Source: Syntrophobacterales bacterium (GTDB taxonomy: Bacteria; Desulfobacterota; Desulfobaccia; Desulfobaccales; 0-14-0-80-60-11). From it: a DNA stretch of 62,349 nucleotides. The stretch is taken from NCBI GenBank assembly GCA_023229795.1, contig JALNYP010000017.1, positions 1-62,349 of the forward strand. Reading direction: 5' to 3'. This document shows, piece by piece, positions 9,298-18,528 of the stretch. Position 1 is the first letter of the stretch. Every line of letters starts with the position of its first letter. The position numbers were made by a program, and so were the translations under genes. The notes under the pieces are model-generated. The model saw only the letters and a program-made list of their open reading frames with translations, was not told the origin of the DNA and did not search any database.

Positions 9298-10608
9298 ATG
9301 ATCAGAGAAAAACCTGTAGTCTCGGATATTGCTGAACTTTACCGGCATAACGGCCAAACCGTGACCCTGAGGGGTTGGGTTTATCATCTGCGCTCCAGCG
9401 GCAAGGTGCGCTTTTTGGTGCTAAGGGATGGCACCGGTTTGGCCCAGGCGGTGTTGGTCAAGGGTAATCTGCCGGAGGAGGATTTTCAGGAATTTGAGCG
9501 GCTGACCCTGGAATCCTCTGTGGCGCTGACCGGCCTCGTCAAGGCGGAACCCCGGGCCCCGGGGGGCTATGAACTGGAAGCGACCGGGCTGACCCCCATC
9601 CATATCGCCCAGGATTATCCGATCTCCCCCAAGGAGCATGGGGTGGCCTTTCTTATGGACCGGCGCCATCTGTGGCTGCGGTCGCCCCGGCAGCAAGCCA
9701 TTTTGCGGGTTCGGGACGAGGTCTGCCGGGCCTGCCGAGACTTCTTCCACGACCGCGGCTTCGTGCTGGTGGACACGCCCATCCTCACGCCCACCGCCTG
9801 CGAAGGCACCACCAGCCTCTTCGAGACGGACTATCTGGACCGCGGCAAGGCCTATCTCTCCCAGAGCGGTCAGCTTTATCTGGAGGCCGCGGCCATGGCC
9901 CTGGGCCGGGTCTATTGCTTCGGGCCCACCTTCCGGGCGGAAAAATCCAAGACCCGGCGCCACCTGACGGAGTTCTGGATGGTGGAGGCCGAGGCCGCCT
10001 TTTATACCCTGGAAGACGTCATGGAACTGGCCGAATCTCTGGTGCGCACCGTGGTCCTGCGGGTCCTGGAACACCAGGAGGCCCGGCTTCATCTCCTGGA
10101 GCGGGATATTGCGCCGCTTGCGGCCGTGGCCGAGCCGTTTCCCCGCCTCAGCTATGCCCAGGCGCTGGAGCACCTGAAGGAGCACGGTAAGGAAATGGCC
10201 TGGGGGGATGACCTGGGGGGCGATGAGGAGACCGTGATCTCCCAATTGTTTCCCCGGCCGGTGCTGGTGCACCGCTATCCCCAAGAGGCCAAGGCTTTTT
10301 ATATGGAGCCGGACCCTGAAGACCCGCGGCTGGCCCTGTGTGTGGATATGCTGGCTCCCGAGGGTTACGGCGAGATTGTCGGGGGCTCCCAGCGCATCGC
10401 GGACCTGGACACCCTCCTGGCCCGCATCCGGGAACATCACCTGCCCGAGGAACCCCTGGAGTGGTACCTGGACCTCAGGCGGTACGGCAGCGTGCCGCAT
10501 GGCGGGTTCGGCATGGGCATCGAACGGTTGGTGGCCTGGATCTGCGGCCTGCACCACGTCCGGGAAACCATCCCTTTTCCGCGCCTTTTGGATCGGATTT
10601 ACCCCTGA
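9298..10608 (+). CDS. asnS: Asparaginyl-tRNA synthetase
   Basis: 436 residues, class II aminoacyl-tRNA synthetase of the Asp/Asn/Lys group. Residues ~15-110 are the OB-fold anticodon domain (TLRGWVYHLRSSGKVRFLVL). The catalytic core contains motif 2 (FGPTFRAEKS...RHLTEFWMVE) and motif 3 (GGFGMGIERLVAW). The start of motif 2 and the length fit AsnRS rather than the longer bacterial AspRS, which carries a GAD insertion absent here. The protein charges tRNA-Asn directly, so this organism need not rely only on the GatCAB amidation route for Asn. It is third in the run mfd-surA-asnS. A non-discriminating AspRS-like enzyme is a less likely alternative. Confidence 0.92.
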   Translation: MIREKPVVSDIAELYRHNGQTVTLRGWVYHLRSSGKVRFLVLRDGTGLAQAVLVKGNLPEEDFQEFERLTLESSVALTGLVKAEPRAPGGYELEATGLTPIHIAQDYPISPKEHGVAFLMDRRHLWLRSPRQQAILRVRDEVCRACRDFFHDRGFVLVDTPILTPTACEGTTSLFETDYLDRGKAYLSQSGQLYLEAAAMALGRVYCFGPTFRAEKSKTRRHLTEFWMVEAEAAFYTLEDVMELAESLVRTVVLRVLEHQEARLHLLERDIAPLAAVAEPFPRLSYAQALEHLKEHGKEMAWGDDLGGDEETVISQLFPRPVLVHRYPQEAKAFYMEPDPEDPRLALCVDMLAPEGYGEIVGGSQRIADLDTLLARIREHHLPEEPLEWYLDLRRYGSVPHGGFGMGIERLVAWICGLHHVRETIPFPRLLDRIYP

Positions 10609-10837
10609 CCTCAAGATGCCGTCTTAGAGACCGTCAGATAAGAAACGTCAGCGCGCCGCCGGAGAGTCCCCAGAGGCTTAAAGCCGGCGCCTGCGATAAT
10701 TCCCCGGTTAAGAGCACCTGCTTGCCAATCATCTGCCGTATTTCATTTTTTCTCTTTCTCTTCCGAAAGGTTGTATAATCGCGACCACCCGACCCCAAAG
10801 GCCCCGGCCCTCTGGGTTGGATTGAACTGGAGAAGCC

Positions 10838-12785
10838 ATGCGACTGCGCAGTTATCTGATCCTCTCCTATCTGGCGCTTATTGCCATTCTGGGAGTGGGT
10901 GCCTGGTGCATCGACGGTTATGTGATGCACGATATCACCCGGCACGCCATCAACATCGCGGACCAGGCCTTAAACAACGTGACCACGGCGAATATCCAAC
11001 ATTCGGATCGAATCCTTACCCGTATGGGCGAATACGTGGTCAAGGACAAGGCCGAAGACGTGGCCCGGGAACTGGCCTATGTCTTGAAAGGGAAGAAAAC
11101 CGATGATTACGACAAACTGCGCCGGGACCCCCGGATCAGGGCTATTGCCATCCAGCCGATTTATACCCCGCATGGTTCAGCGGGATATACGGATTTATAT
11201 GACCGGAACGGTTACATCTTGTTTCACCCGGACTCAAACGTGGAAGGTAAAAACCAGCTAGATTGGGAGAAGCAATACCCAGACCACGGAGTTGATCAAG
11301 CGCTCCTTCAAGGAAAACTATGTGCAGGGCTTTTTTACGTTTTTCGATAAGAACAAAAAGGAGCGCCAGCGTTTCTCGGTGCGGGTCCATGTCCCCGGCA
11401 CCCCCTTCATCGCCGCGGCCATAGTCAACCTGGATGAATTTTTCCTGCCGGCGCGACAGGGGATTCAGAAATCCTGCCAGATCGCCACGGTGCAGGCCAA
11501 GCAGCAGATCCAGGCGCATCATGCCCACCTCAACCGCGAGGTGATGATCGGTGGGGTCCTGGCGGGGCTGGCTCTGTGCCTCATCGGGGGCTTTTCCGGG
11601 TTGTGGTTTGCCAGTCTGATCTCCCGGCCTATCCGCCGCCTCCGGGATGGGGTAAAGCAGGTGGGGGAGGGCAACTTTGCCGTGGCCGTGCCGGAACGGG
11701 GCGTGCGCGAAGTGGCGGAGTTGGCCCATTCTTTTAACGAGTTGGGGCAACAGCTCACTGAATATATCGAAAAACGGGATTTTATCCGGGACACTTTCGG
11801 CCGCTACGTCACCCAGGAGGTGGTAAACAAGCTGCTGGAAGGTGAAAAGGCCCTGGAAATGGGCGGGGAAACCCGGGAGGTTTCCCTCATTATGTCGGAT
11901 CTGCGGGGCTTCACCGCCATTATCGCCGACATGGACCCGGAGCAGGTCATTACCTTCTTGAACCGCTATCTGAGCAAAATGATCGAAGTTCTCCTGGATC
12001 ACCGGGCCATCATCGACGAGATCCTGGGAGACGGCATCCTGGCTTTTTTCGGGGCCCCGGAAGCCCTGGAGGATCACCCGGTCCGGGCCGTGGCCTGCGC
12101 CTTGAAGATGCAGGCGGCCATGGACGAGATCAACGCGGCCAACGCCGCCGACGGCCTCCCCATCCTGACCATGGGCATCGGGGTCAACACCGGCTCGGTG
12201 GTGGTGGGCAACATCGGCTCGGAAAGGCGGACCAAATACAGTGTGGTGGGCTCCGACGTGAATTTTGCCTCCCGCATGGAGGGCTTTGCCCTGGCCGGCC
12301 AGGTGCTGATCAGCGCCGCCACCTACAGCCGGGTCAAGGACCTGGTAGAAGTGGGCAATGTTGTCGAGGTGGAGATGAAAGGGGTACCCGGGCGGGCCAC
12401 CCTCTATGACATCCGGGGTATCGGCGAGCCTTACAATATTCGTCTCCAAGATAAATCCGACCACCTGGAGCGGCTGCCGGAAAAGATCAGGGTGCAAGTC
12501 CATCGTCTCAAGGACAAGATCGTCACGGGAGCCGCCGACCAGGCCTGGATTACGCATTTGGGCGATACCGCCGCCCTGGTGATGCTGGAGACGGAGGTGG
12601 CGGAGTGGGAAGACGTCCGCCTTATGTGCCTAAACGACCACGGGAAACCGCTTCCCGGGCATATTTATGGCAAGGTCACCGAGGTGACGCCCCTGGGGGA
12701 TAACCGGTTCGAGGCGACGATCAGCTTTACATCGATACCCGGGGAACTCCTCCAGGCGCTGCGCCGGCCCCCGGGGGCGGCGTGA
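10838..12785 (+). pseudogene. Cache-HAMP class III adenylate/guanylate cyclase, frameshifted
   Basis: Two abutting frames together make one protein. The first (10838-11350) gives an N-terminal TM helix and the start of a Cache sensor. The second, in frame from about 11280, gives the rest of the sensor, TM2, a HAMP, and a class III cyclase. The total span is 1948 nt, exactly one base over 649 codons. Removing one C from the CCC ending at 11280 restores a continuous reading through QYQTTELIKRSF. Cyclase residues look functional: both metal Asp (SDLRGFTA, GDGILAFFGAP) and KYSVVGSDVNFASR. A ~115-residue C-terminal module is shared with the second cyclase. Either a recent frameshift or a consensus error is possible; the undamaged downstream 500 codons argue for an error or a very recent event. 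Confidence 0.8.
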
Positions 12786-12846
12786 AGGCGGACCATCATC
12801 CGGCGGCAGGGGGTAGCTTGCCGGTGCCGGTACAGGCTAAACGTTC

Positions 12847-13998
12847 ATGAACCAAAAGTTTTGTCACACCGGGGATGAAATTCCCCCTGCCCCCCTTTTG
12901 CAAAGGGAGGTTTTAAAGTCCCCCTTTGGCAAAGGGGGATTTAGGGGGATTTGGTTTTTCACGGTAAAGGCTGCGTCGACCACCCGCCGCTCCGGCAGGC
13001 GGGGCCTCGCCCGAAGCGCGGCGTTGGCCTTGCTGGGCCTGTTCCTCCTGGGGGCTTGCTCCCTGGCCGGAGCCCAGGACGCCAACCTGACCCCGGTGAC
13101 TTTCATCCCCCAATGGTTCCCCCAGGCCCAATTTGCCGGTTATTACGTGGCTTATGAGAAAGGCTTCTACCGGCGGCACGGCCTCGCGGTCAAGATCCTG
13201 CGGGGCGGTCCCGCCGCGCCCGCGTCCGAGGCGGTGGCCCGGGGGCAGGCGACCTTCGGCACCATGTTTCTCGCCACCGGCATCGAAAAGCGGGCCCAGG
13301 GCGTCAAGGTGGTCAATATTGCCCAGATCGTGCAGCGCTCCGCCCTGATGCTGGTGGCCAAAAAAGCCAGCGGCATCGAGAAACCGGAGGATATCAACGG
13401 GAAGAAAGTCAGCCTCTGGGCGAATGAATTTCAATTGCAGCCGCAGGCCTTTTTTCGCAAACATCATCTGCAGGTCAGACTGGTTCCCCAAACCGGCACG
13501 CTGAATCTGTTCCTCCGGGGCGGCGTCGAAGTGGCTTCGGCCATGTGGTACAACGAGTACCATCAAATCCTCAGCCATGGCGTCAATCCCGATGAATTGA
13601 CCACCTTTTTCATGGCCGACTACGGCATGAACTCTCCCGAAGACGGCATCTATTGCCTGGAAGAGACCCTGAAGGCGCACCCCGATCATTGCCGCGCCTT
13701 TGTAACGGCTTCCGTCGAGGGCTGGCAGTATGCCTTCGCCCACCCCGAAGAGGCCCTGGATATCGTCATGCGCTACGTGAACGAGGCCAAGGTGGCGACG
13801 GACCGGGTCCACCAGAAGTGGATGCTGGAGAAGATGCAAGCCATCATCGAGCCTCCGGGCTGGGAGCGCCCCATGGGGACGCTCAAGCCTGAGGCCTATG
13901 CGCGCGTGGCCCGCGGATTGCAAAACGCCGGGCTCATCCGCGCCATTCCGGCTTACGCCGCGTTTTACCATGATTGTGCGAGGTCTCATGAAAAATAG
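12847..13998 (+). CDS. NMT1/THI5-like periplasmic solute-binding protein
   Basis: 383 residues from ATG 12847. The mature part is an NMT1/THI5-type (SsuA/TauA/ThiY-like) binding protein: VTFIPQWFPQAQFAGYYVAY, FYRRHGL, then IGTMF-like FGTMFLATGIEKR. A signal with a lipobox-like LLGAC lies near residue 70. The ~40 residues before that come from a palindromic intergenic repeat (12880-12953) read in frame, so the natural start is unclear; no ATG or GTG sits between the repeat and the signal peptide. There is no permease or ATPase beside it. It lies between two membrane cyclases and overlaps the second, which points to a sensory role, delivering ligand status to the cyclases rather than feeding a transporter. 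The ligand cannot be told from the sequence. Confidence 0.85.
   Translation: MNQKFCHTGDEIPPAPLLQREVLKSPFGKGGFRGIWFFTVKAASTTRRSGRRGLARSAALALLGLFLLGACSLAGAQDANLTPVTFIPQWFPQAQFAGYYVAYEKGFYRRHGLAVKILRGGPAAPASEAVARGQATFGTMFLATGIEKRAQGVKVVNIAQIVQRSALMLVAKKASGIEKPEDINGKKVSLWANEFQLQPQAFFRKHHLQVRLVPQTGTLNLFLRGGVEVASAMWYNEYHQILSHGVNPDELTTFFMADYGMNSPEDGIYCLEETLKAHPDHCRAFVTASVEGWQYAFAHPEEALDIVMRYVNEAKVATDRVHQKWMLEKMQAIIEPPGWERPMGTLKPEAYARVARGLQNAGLIRAIPAYAAFYHDCARSHEK
12880..12953. repeat. Palindromic CCCCCTTT...AAAGGGGG repeat inside SBP 5' end
   Basis: Two neighbouring palindromes lie about 30 bp apart. One is CCCCCCTTTTGCAAAGGGA near 12890-12910 and the other is CCCCCTTTGGCAAAGGGGG near 12920-12938, followed by a TTAGGGGGATTT tail. 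From memory, elements of this type are dispersed in many deltaproteobacterial and cyanobacterial genomes and often appear as spurious N-termini. Here it lies in frame in the binding-protein gene. Confidence 0.75.
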
Positions 13999-16156
13999 GG
14001 GCCTGGCCACGATTCTGATCATCACGATTCTTACGAGCTCCGCGGTGATTTTCCTGGCGGCCTTTACCTACAATTATTATGCGTCGCGGCAGGCGGTGCT
14101 GAACGAGGTCGCCAAGGACGCCCGGGAACTGACCCGGGCCACGGCCTACAAAATCTCGGTGGTCCTGAAAGGCGTGGAAAAAGTCCCCCTTAACCTGGCC
14201 GTGGTGCTGAATGATTTTTCTTTCAAGCGGCCGGAACTGCTGCGGCTGATCAAGAACACGGTCACCATCAATCCCGAAGTCTACGGCGTGGCCGTAGCCT
14301 ATGAGAAGTTTGCCTTTGATCCCCAAAAAGAATATTTCTGCCCCTACTACTTCCGCAAGGACGGGGTCATCACCTACGACCCAACCAGCGAAGGCGACAC
14401 CCATTATAAGTACTGGTATTGGGATTGGTATCAGATTCCCCAGGTACTGGATCGGCCCATGTGGAGCGAGCCCTATTATGACGAGGGCAGCGGCAATATC
14501 ATCATGTCCACCTATGCCGTGCCTTTTTACCGGAATATCCAGGGGAAGAAGACCTTCCTGGGTATCGTGTGTGCGGATGTCTCTTTAATGTGGCTCAAGG
14601 ATATCGTCTGCGGGGTGAAGGTCTGCCAGACCGGCTACGCCTTCCTGATTTCGCCCAACGGGGTGTTCGTCACCTACCCGGACGAGCGGCTGATCATGCG
14701 GTCCAGCATTTTCAGCCTTGCCGAAGCCAGGCATGATCCCCGTCTGCGGCAGATCGGCCGGGATATGATCAAGGGTGGCGAGAACCTGGCGCCGATCCGG
14801 GATTTCAGATCCGACCGGCCTGCCTGGATGTATTACGCGCCGGTGCCGGGCACCGGCTGGTCCCTGGGAGTCGTCTATCCCGAGGCTGAATTGTACGCCC
14901 CGGCGCAGGCGCTGCATCGCCAGATTCTCATCATCGGCGCCCTGGGGCTGGGTTTCCTGGCACTGGTGATTACCGTCATTTCGCGCCGCATCACCGCACC
15001 CCTGCGGACCCTGGCCGACCGGACCACGGCCATCGCTACGGGAGATTTTGCCACCACGGTGCCGGAAACCGGGGCCCGGGAAATCGCCCACCTGGCCCAA
15101 TCCTTTAACCAAATGGGGCGGCAGCTTACGGATTACATCGCCAAGCGGGACTTCATCCGGGACACCTTCGGCCGCTATGTGACCCAGGAAGTGGTCAAGA
15201 GGCTGCTGGAAGACCGGGGCGCCCTGGAACTGGGGGGTGAGACCCGGGAGTTGTCCATCCTCATGTCCGACCTGCGGGGCTTTACCGCCTTGACCGCGGA
15301 CATGCACCCGGAACAGGTGATTACCTTTCTCAACCGTTATCTGCGCAAGATGATCGAAATTCTCGTGGATCATCAGGCCACCATCGATGAGATCATGGGC
15401 GACGGCATTCTCGCCTTTTTCGGGGCGCCGCAGCCCATGGAAGATCATCCCCGGCAGGCGGTGGCCTGCGCCCTGACCATGCAAACCGCCATGGAAGAGA
15501 TCAACCGGCAAAACGACCTGGATGGCCTGCCCTATCTCCAGATGGGCATCGCGGTCAACACCGGCCTGGTAGTGGTGGGCAACATCGGCTCGGAACAACG
15601 GGCCAAGTACAGCGTCGTTGGTTCCACGGTCAATTTCACCGGGCGGATGGAGTCGTATTCCGTGGGCGGCCAGGTCCTCATCAGCGCTTCGGTTTATGAG
15701 CGCGTGCGAGAGGTGGTTGAGGTGGCGGGGTCCATGCAGGTCCAGATGAAAGGGGTGCTCCTGCCGGCCACCCTTTATGATGTGCGGGGCCTGAAAGGCG
15801 AGCATCCCATTCACCTCAAGGAAAGATGCGACTCCCTCATCCCTCTGAGTGCCCCTATCAACATTAAGATCTTCCGCATCAAGGACAAGATCATCCGGGA
15901 CACCGCCGGCCGGGCCTTCATCACCCATCTCTGCGATACCACGGCCAAAGTCACCCTGGAGGGCGATCTTAAGCCCTGGGACGACGTGCGCCTCAATCTT
16001 CTGGATGAGAATAATGAGCCCATTCCTGGGAAGATTTACGGCAAGGTCATGGCCCTTGAGTCCCGGGAAGACGGTTTAAAGGAAGCGGATATCCGCTTCA
16101 CGTCGGTGTCCCAGGAGGTGTACCAGATTATCCGGCAGGTCGAAAAATCGGCGTGA
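13988..16156 (+). CDS. dCache-HAMP class III adenylate/guanylate cyclase
   Basis: 722 residues from ATG 13988. This start has CGAGG four bases upstream and overlaps the binding-protein stop by 11 bp; earlier in-frame starts lie deeper in that gene. TM1 is at about residues 8-28. A large extracytoplasmic dCache-type sensor follows (about 30-310), marked by WYWDWYQIP and WSEPYYDEG. TM2, HAMP and a cyclase domain come next. Catalytic features are present: metal Asp in SDLRGFTA and GDGILAFFGAP, and AKYSVVGSTVNFTGR with the transition-state Asn and Arg. The C-terminal ~115 residues (from IHLKERCD) form a beta-rich module also found in the upstream cyclase, possibly a degenerate PilZ-like fold. It probably makes cAMP, but cGMP cannot be excluded. 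Confidence 0.88.
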   Translation: MKNRGLATILIITILTSSAVIFLAAFTYNYYASRQAVLNEVAKDARELTRATAYKISVVLKGVEKVPLNLAVVLNDFSFKRPELLRLIKNTVTINPEVYGVAVAYEKFAFDPQKEYFCPYYFRKDGVITYDPTSEGDTHYKYWYWDWYQIPQVLDRPMWSEPYYDEGSGNIIMSTYAVPFYRNIQGKKTFLGIVCADVSLMWLKDIVCGVKVCQTGYAFLISPNGVFVTYPDERLIMRSSIFSLAEARHDPRLRQIGRDMIKGGENLAPIRDFRSDRPAWMYYAPVPGTGWSLGVVYPEAELYAPAQALHRQILIIGALGLGFLALVITVISRRITAPLRTLADRTTAIATGDFATTVPETGAREIAHLAQSFNQMGRQLTDYIAKRDFIRDTFGRYVTQEVVKRLLEDRGALELGGETRELSILMSDLRGFTALTADMHPEQVITFLNRYLRKMIEILVDHQATIDEIMGDGILAFFGAPQPMEDHPRQAVACALTMQTAMEEINRQNDLDGLPYLQMGIAVNTGLVVVGNIGSEQRAKYSVVGSTVNFTGRMESYSVGGQVLISASVYERVREVVEVAGSMQVQMKGVLLPATLYDVRGLKGEHPIHLKERCDSLIPLSAPINIKIFRIKDKIIRDTAGRAFITHLCDTTAKVTLEGDLKPWDDVRLNLLDENNEPIPGKIYGKVMALESREDGLKEADIRFTSVSQEVYQIIRQVEKSA

Positions 16157-16334
16157 GGCCGGAGTAGTGCAGTCTTTCAGAAAGAGCTGGTGCCTTGTTC
16201 CTCCCCTCAAAATAATCCAACCATAAAAAAATTACTCTCCTGGCGCCGGGTTCGGCCTTATTTCGGGTTTCATTTACTAAAGGCCGGATGACCGGACCTA
16301 AGAATCTCAACCGAGATAGAGGAGATACACTGGT

Positions 16335-16850
16335 ATGAAAGCGAGTAAGAGATCCCTTATAGTGGTACTGGCCCTGGCGTTGAGCCTGGGTCTGGCAGCG
16401 TCTTCCTGGGCCCGTCCCTTCGGCGGCGGCATGGGTGGCGGTATGGGTTGCGGCATGGGCGGCGGGATGATGATGGGAGCCATGAACCTCACCCCGGACC
16501 AGGCCGGCAAACTCTTTGACCTCAAGCAGAAGTTCATGAATGACACCGCCGACGTGCGCAAGCAGATGATGGTCAAGCACGCGGAATTGGCGGCGCTGTG
16601 GAAGGCCGAGAAACCCGATGAGAAGGCCATTGTCGCCAAGCAGAAAGAACTCACCGCCCTTAAGGGCCAGATGCAGGAAAAGAGCGTAGCTTTCCGGCTG
16701 GAAGCCCGTAAGATCGCCCCGCAACTGGCGCAATTCGGCCATGGCCGCGGCATGGGCATGGGCATGGGCATGGGTCCCGGCGGCGGCATGGGTCCGGGCG
16801 CCTGCCCGATGGTTGGCGGTGGCGCTGCTCCCGCCGCTCCGGCTAAATAA
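16335..16850 (+). CDS. ZraP/Spy-like periplasmic metal-binding chaperone
   Basis: 171 residues with a signal peptide (cleavage plausible after SSWA, about residue 27). A Met/Gly-rich stretch with Cys follows, then a helical hairpin of the Spy/CpxP/ZraP type: LTPDQAGKLFDLKQKFMND and VRKQMMVKHAELAALWKAE. The C-terminal tail is again rich in MG repeats and ends in PAAPAK. Family members are envelope-stress chaperones, and ZraP binds zinc; the Met-rich flanks suggest Cu(I) or zinc binding here, an inference. A GGAGA ribosome site lies upstream. A strong hairpin follows at 16886, so it is likely monocistronic. Confidence 0.8.
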   Translation: MKASKRSLIVVLALALSLGLAASSWARPFGGGMGGGMGCGMGGGMMMGAMNLTPDQAGKLFDLKQKFMNDTADVRKQMMVKHAELAALWKAEKPDEKAIVAKQKELTALKGQMQEKSVAFRLEARKIAPQLAQFGHGRGMGMGMGMGPGGGMGPGACPMVGGGAAPAAPAK

Positions 16851-16885
16851 TTAATCTCCCTTATCCATCTAACCCACCTACCCAG

Positions 16886-16917
16886 GGTGAGGGGCCTCGC
16901 AGTCGAGGTCCCTCACC
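16886..16917 (+). terminator. Hairpin terminator after ZraP-like gene
   Basis: GGTGAGGGGCCTCG pairs with CGAGGTCCCTCACC (one G-T) around a four-base loop CAGT, followed by a short T-rich run. It lies 36 bp beyond the stop of the ZraP-like gene and before def. Confidence 0.75.
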
Positions 16918-17076
16918 TTGTCTGTTTCCAGAGTGAAACCACCCTGCCATCCCTAGCCCGCGTGCCGTCGGCCCGTTCACAATTTTGAACTCGGGGCCGG
17001 TGAGTCCTTGAAAAAAAACCGGGTTTGCCTTAAAGTTAAAGAACTAGACCAAATATCCCGAAAAATCCTAAAGATT

Positions 17077-17586
17077 ATGGCAGTATTACCGATTTGTAAA
17101 TTACCCGATCCGGTGTTGCGGCAACAGGCCCAGGAAGTCACCGAAATCAATGGGAAATTGCAGGGCCTCATCGATGACATGGCCGAGACTATGTATGCCG
17201 CGCCGGGCCTGGGCCTGGCGGCCAACCAGGTGGGCCAACTGCATCGTCTCATCGTCTTTGACGTCTCCCACAAAGAGGGTGGGCCCCGAAAACCCCGGGT
17301 GGTTCTCAATCCTTGCATCACCGCACGGGAAGGGGAGATCGTTCACGAGGAAGGCTGCCTGTCGGTGGTCGACTTCGCCGCCGAGGTGCGGCGTCATGCC
17401 CGGGTGGTGGTCAAAGGGCAGGACCGGCAAGGCAAACCTATTGAGATTACCGGCGAAGGCTTGCTGGCCGTGGTGCTCCAGCATGAGATCGATCATCTGA
17501 ACGGCATCTTGTTCATCGATCATATCAGCCGGCTCAAACGGGGACTCTATTTAAGGCGTCTGAAGAAACAGGCGGCGGCCAGGTGA
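17077..17586 (+). CDS. def: Peptide deformylase
   Basis: 169 residues from ATG 17077, the normal deformylase length. A TTG at 17008 would add 23 residues unlike the family. The enzyme removes the formyl group from nascent N-terminal Met using a metal (usually Fe2+). All three active-site motifs are visible: GLGLAANQVG, EEGCLS (the Cys is a metal ligand), and QHEIDHLNG (both His are ligands and Glu is the catalyst). The stop overlaps the GTG start of fmt (GTGA), so deformylase and Met-tRNA formyltransferase are translationally coupled, as is common in bacteria. Confidence 0.95.
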   Translation: MAVLPICKLPDPVLRQQAQEVTEINGKLQGLIDDMAETMYAAPGLGLAANQVGQLHRLIVFDVSHKEGGPRKPRVVLNPCITAREGEIVHEEGCLSVVDFAAEVRRHARVVVKGQDRQGKPIEITGEGLLAVVLQHEIDHLNGILFIDHISRLKRGLYLRRLKKQAAAR

Positions 17587-18527
17587 AGCAAGGTCCCTGG
17601 CGCTTGATTTTCATGGGCACCCCCCAGTTTGCCCTGCCTTCTTTGGAGGCCGTCCTGGCGGCCGGGGAAGAAGTGGCCGCAGTAGTCACACAGCCCGATA
17701 AGCCCCGGGGCCGCGGCCGCCTCGTCACCCCCTCACCGGTGAAGGAACTGGCCCAGTCCTGGAATCTGCCGGTCTTACAACCGACGCGGCTCAAAGACCC
17801 GGAGCTGATGCGGCAACTAAAGGCTCTGGAACCGGAGCTTCTGATCGTCGTGGCCTACGGCCGGATTCTCCCCCCTGAGGTTCTGGCCCTGCCGTCGGTA
17901 GGCCCCCTGAATGTGCATGCCTCCCTTCTGCCTCGCTACCGGGGTTCGGCGCCCATCAATTGGGCCCTGATCCGGGGGGAAAAGGAGACCGGCGTGACCG
18001 TTCAGTGGCTCGCGTCTGAGGTGGACTCGGGCCCCATCTTTCTTCAGGAAAAGGTGCCCATCGCCCCGGAGGACAACTTCGGGTCGCTGTACACCCGGCT
18101 GGCGGAGCGCGGCGCCGCCCTGTTGGTGCAGGCCCTGGAAAGGCTGCGGCGGGGAGAAGCTGTCAAGACTCCCCAGAATGAGGCCGGAGTAACCCTGGCC
18201 CCGCCTATTTCCCGGGAAATGCGCCGCCTCCGCTGGGACCTCCCGGCCCCGGAAGTGGCCGGCTGGATCAGGGGTCTCGACCCCAAGCCGGGAGCCGCCA
18301 GCCGGTGGCGAGACCGGGGGCTCAAAGTCTTCGGGGCCCGAATTAAACAGAGCGACGGGAAATTGGGCGAACCGGGAACGGTGTTGGGCCCGACTCCCCA
18401 AGGTCTGGAAATTGCCTGCGGGCAGGGAAGCATCACCGTGAAAGAACTGCAACTGGAGGGGCACAAGCGCCTCGCGGCTGCGGATTTTTTGCGGGGGCAT
18501 GCCCTGGCCGGCCAGGTCCTCGGATAG
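17583..18527 (+). CDS. fmt: Methionyl-tRNA formyltransferase
   Basis: 314 residues, the usual size. It transfers formyl from 10-formyl-tetrahydrofolate to initiator Met-tRNA. The N-terminal Rossmann domain starts with IFMGTPQFALPSLEAV. The basic substrate loop follows in PDKPRGRGR, and the catalytic region is LNVHASLLPRYRGSAPINWA, with Asn, His and Ser of the formyltransferase family, then a downstream EVDSGPIF. The C-terminal OB-like domain begins near residue 205. The start is GTG within the def stop. It is followed one base later by a DUF116 gene. Confidence 0.95.
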   Translation: MKQGPWRLIFMGTPQFALPSLEAVLAAGEEVAAVVTQPDKPRGRGRLVTPSPVKELAQSWNLPVLQPTRLKDPELMRQLKALEPELLIVVAYGRILPPEVLALPSVGPLNVHASLLPRYRGSAPINWALIRGEKETGVTVQWLASEVDSGPIFLQEKVPIAPEDNFGSLYTRLAERGAALLVQALERLRRGEAVKTPQNEAGVTLAPPISREMRRLRWDLPAPEVAGWIRGLDPKPGAASRWRDRGLKVFGARIKQSDGKLGEPGTVLGPTPQGLEIACGQGSITVKELQLEGHKRLAAADFLRGHALAGQVLG

Positions 18528-18528
18528 G

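Noticed and set aside
11142..12557. 471-codon minus-strand frame
   Set aside because: Antisense of the cyclase gene, whose catalytic motifs are unmistakable.
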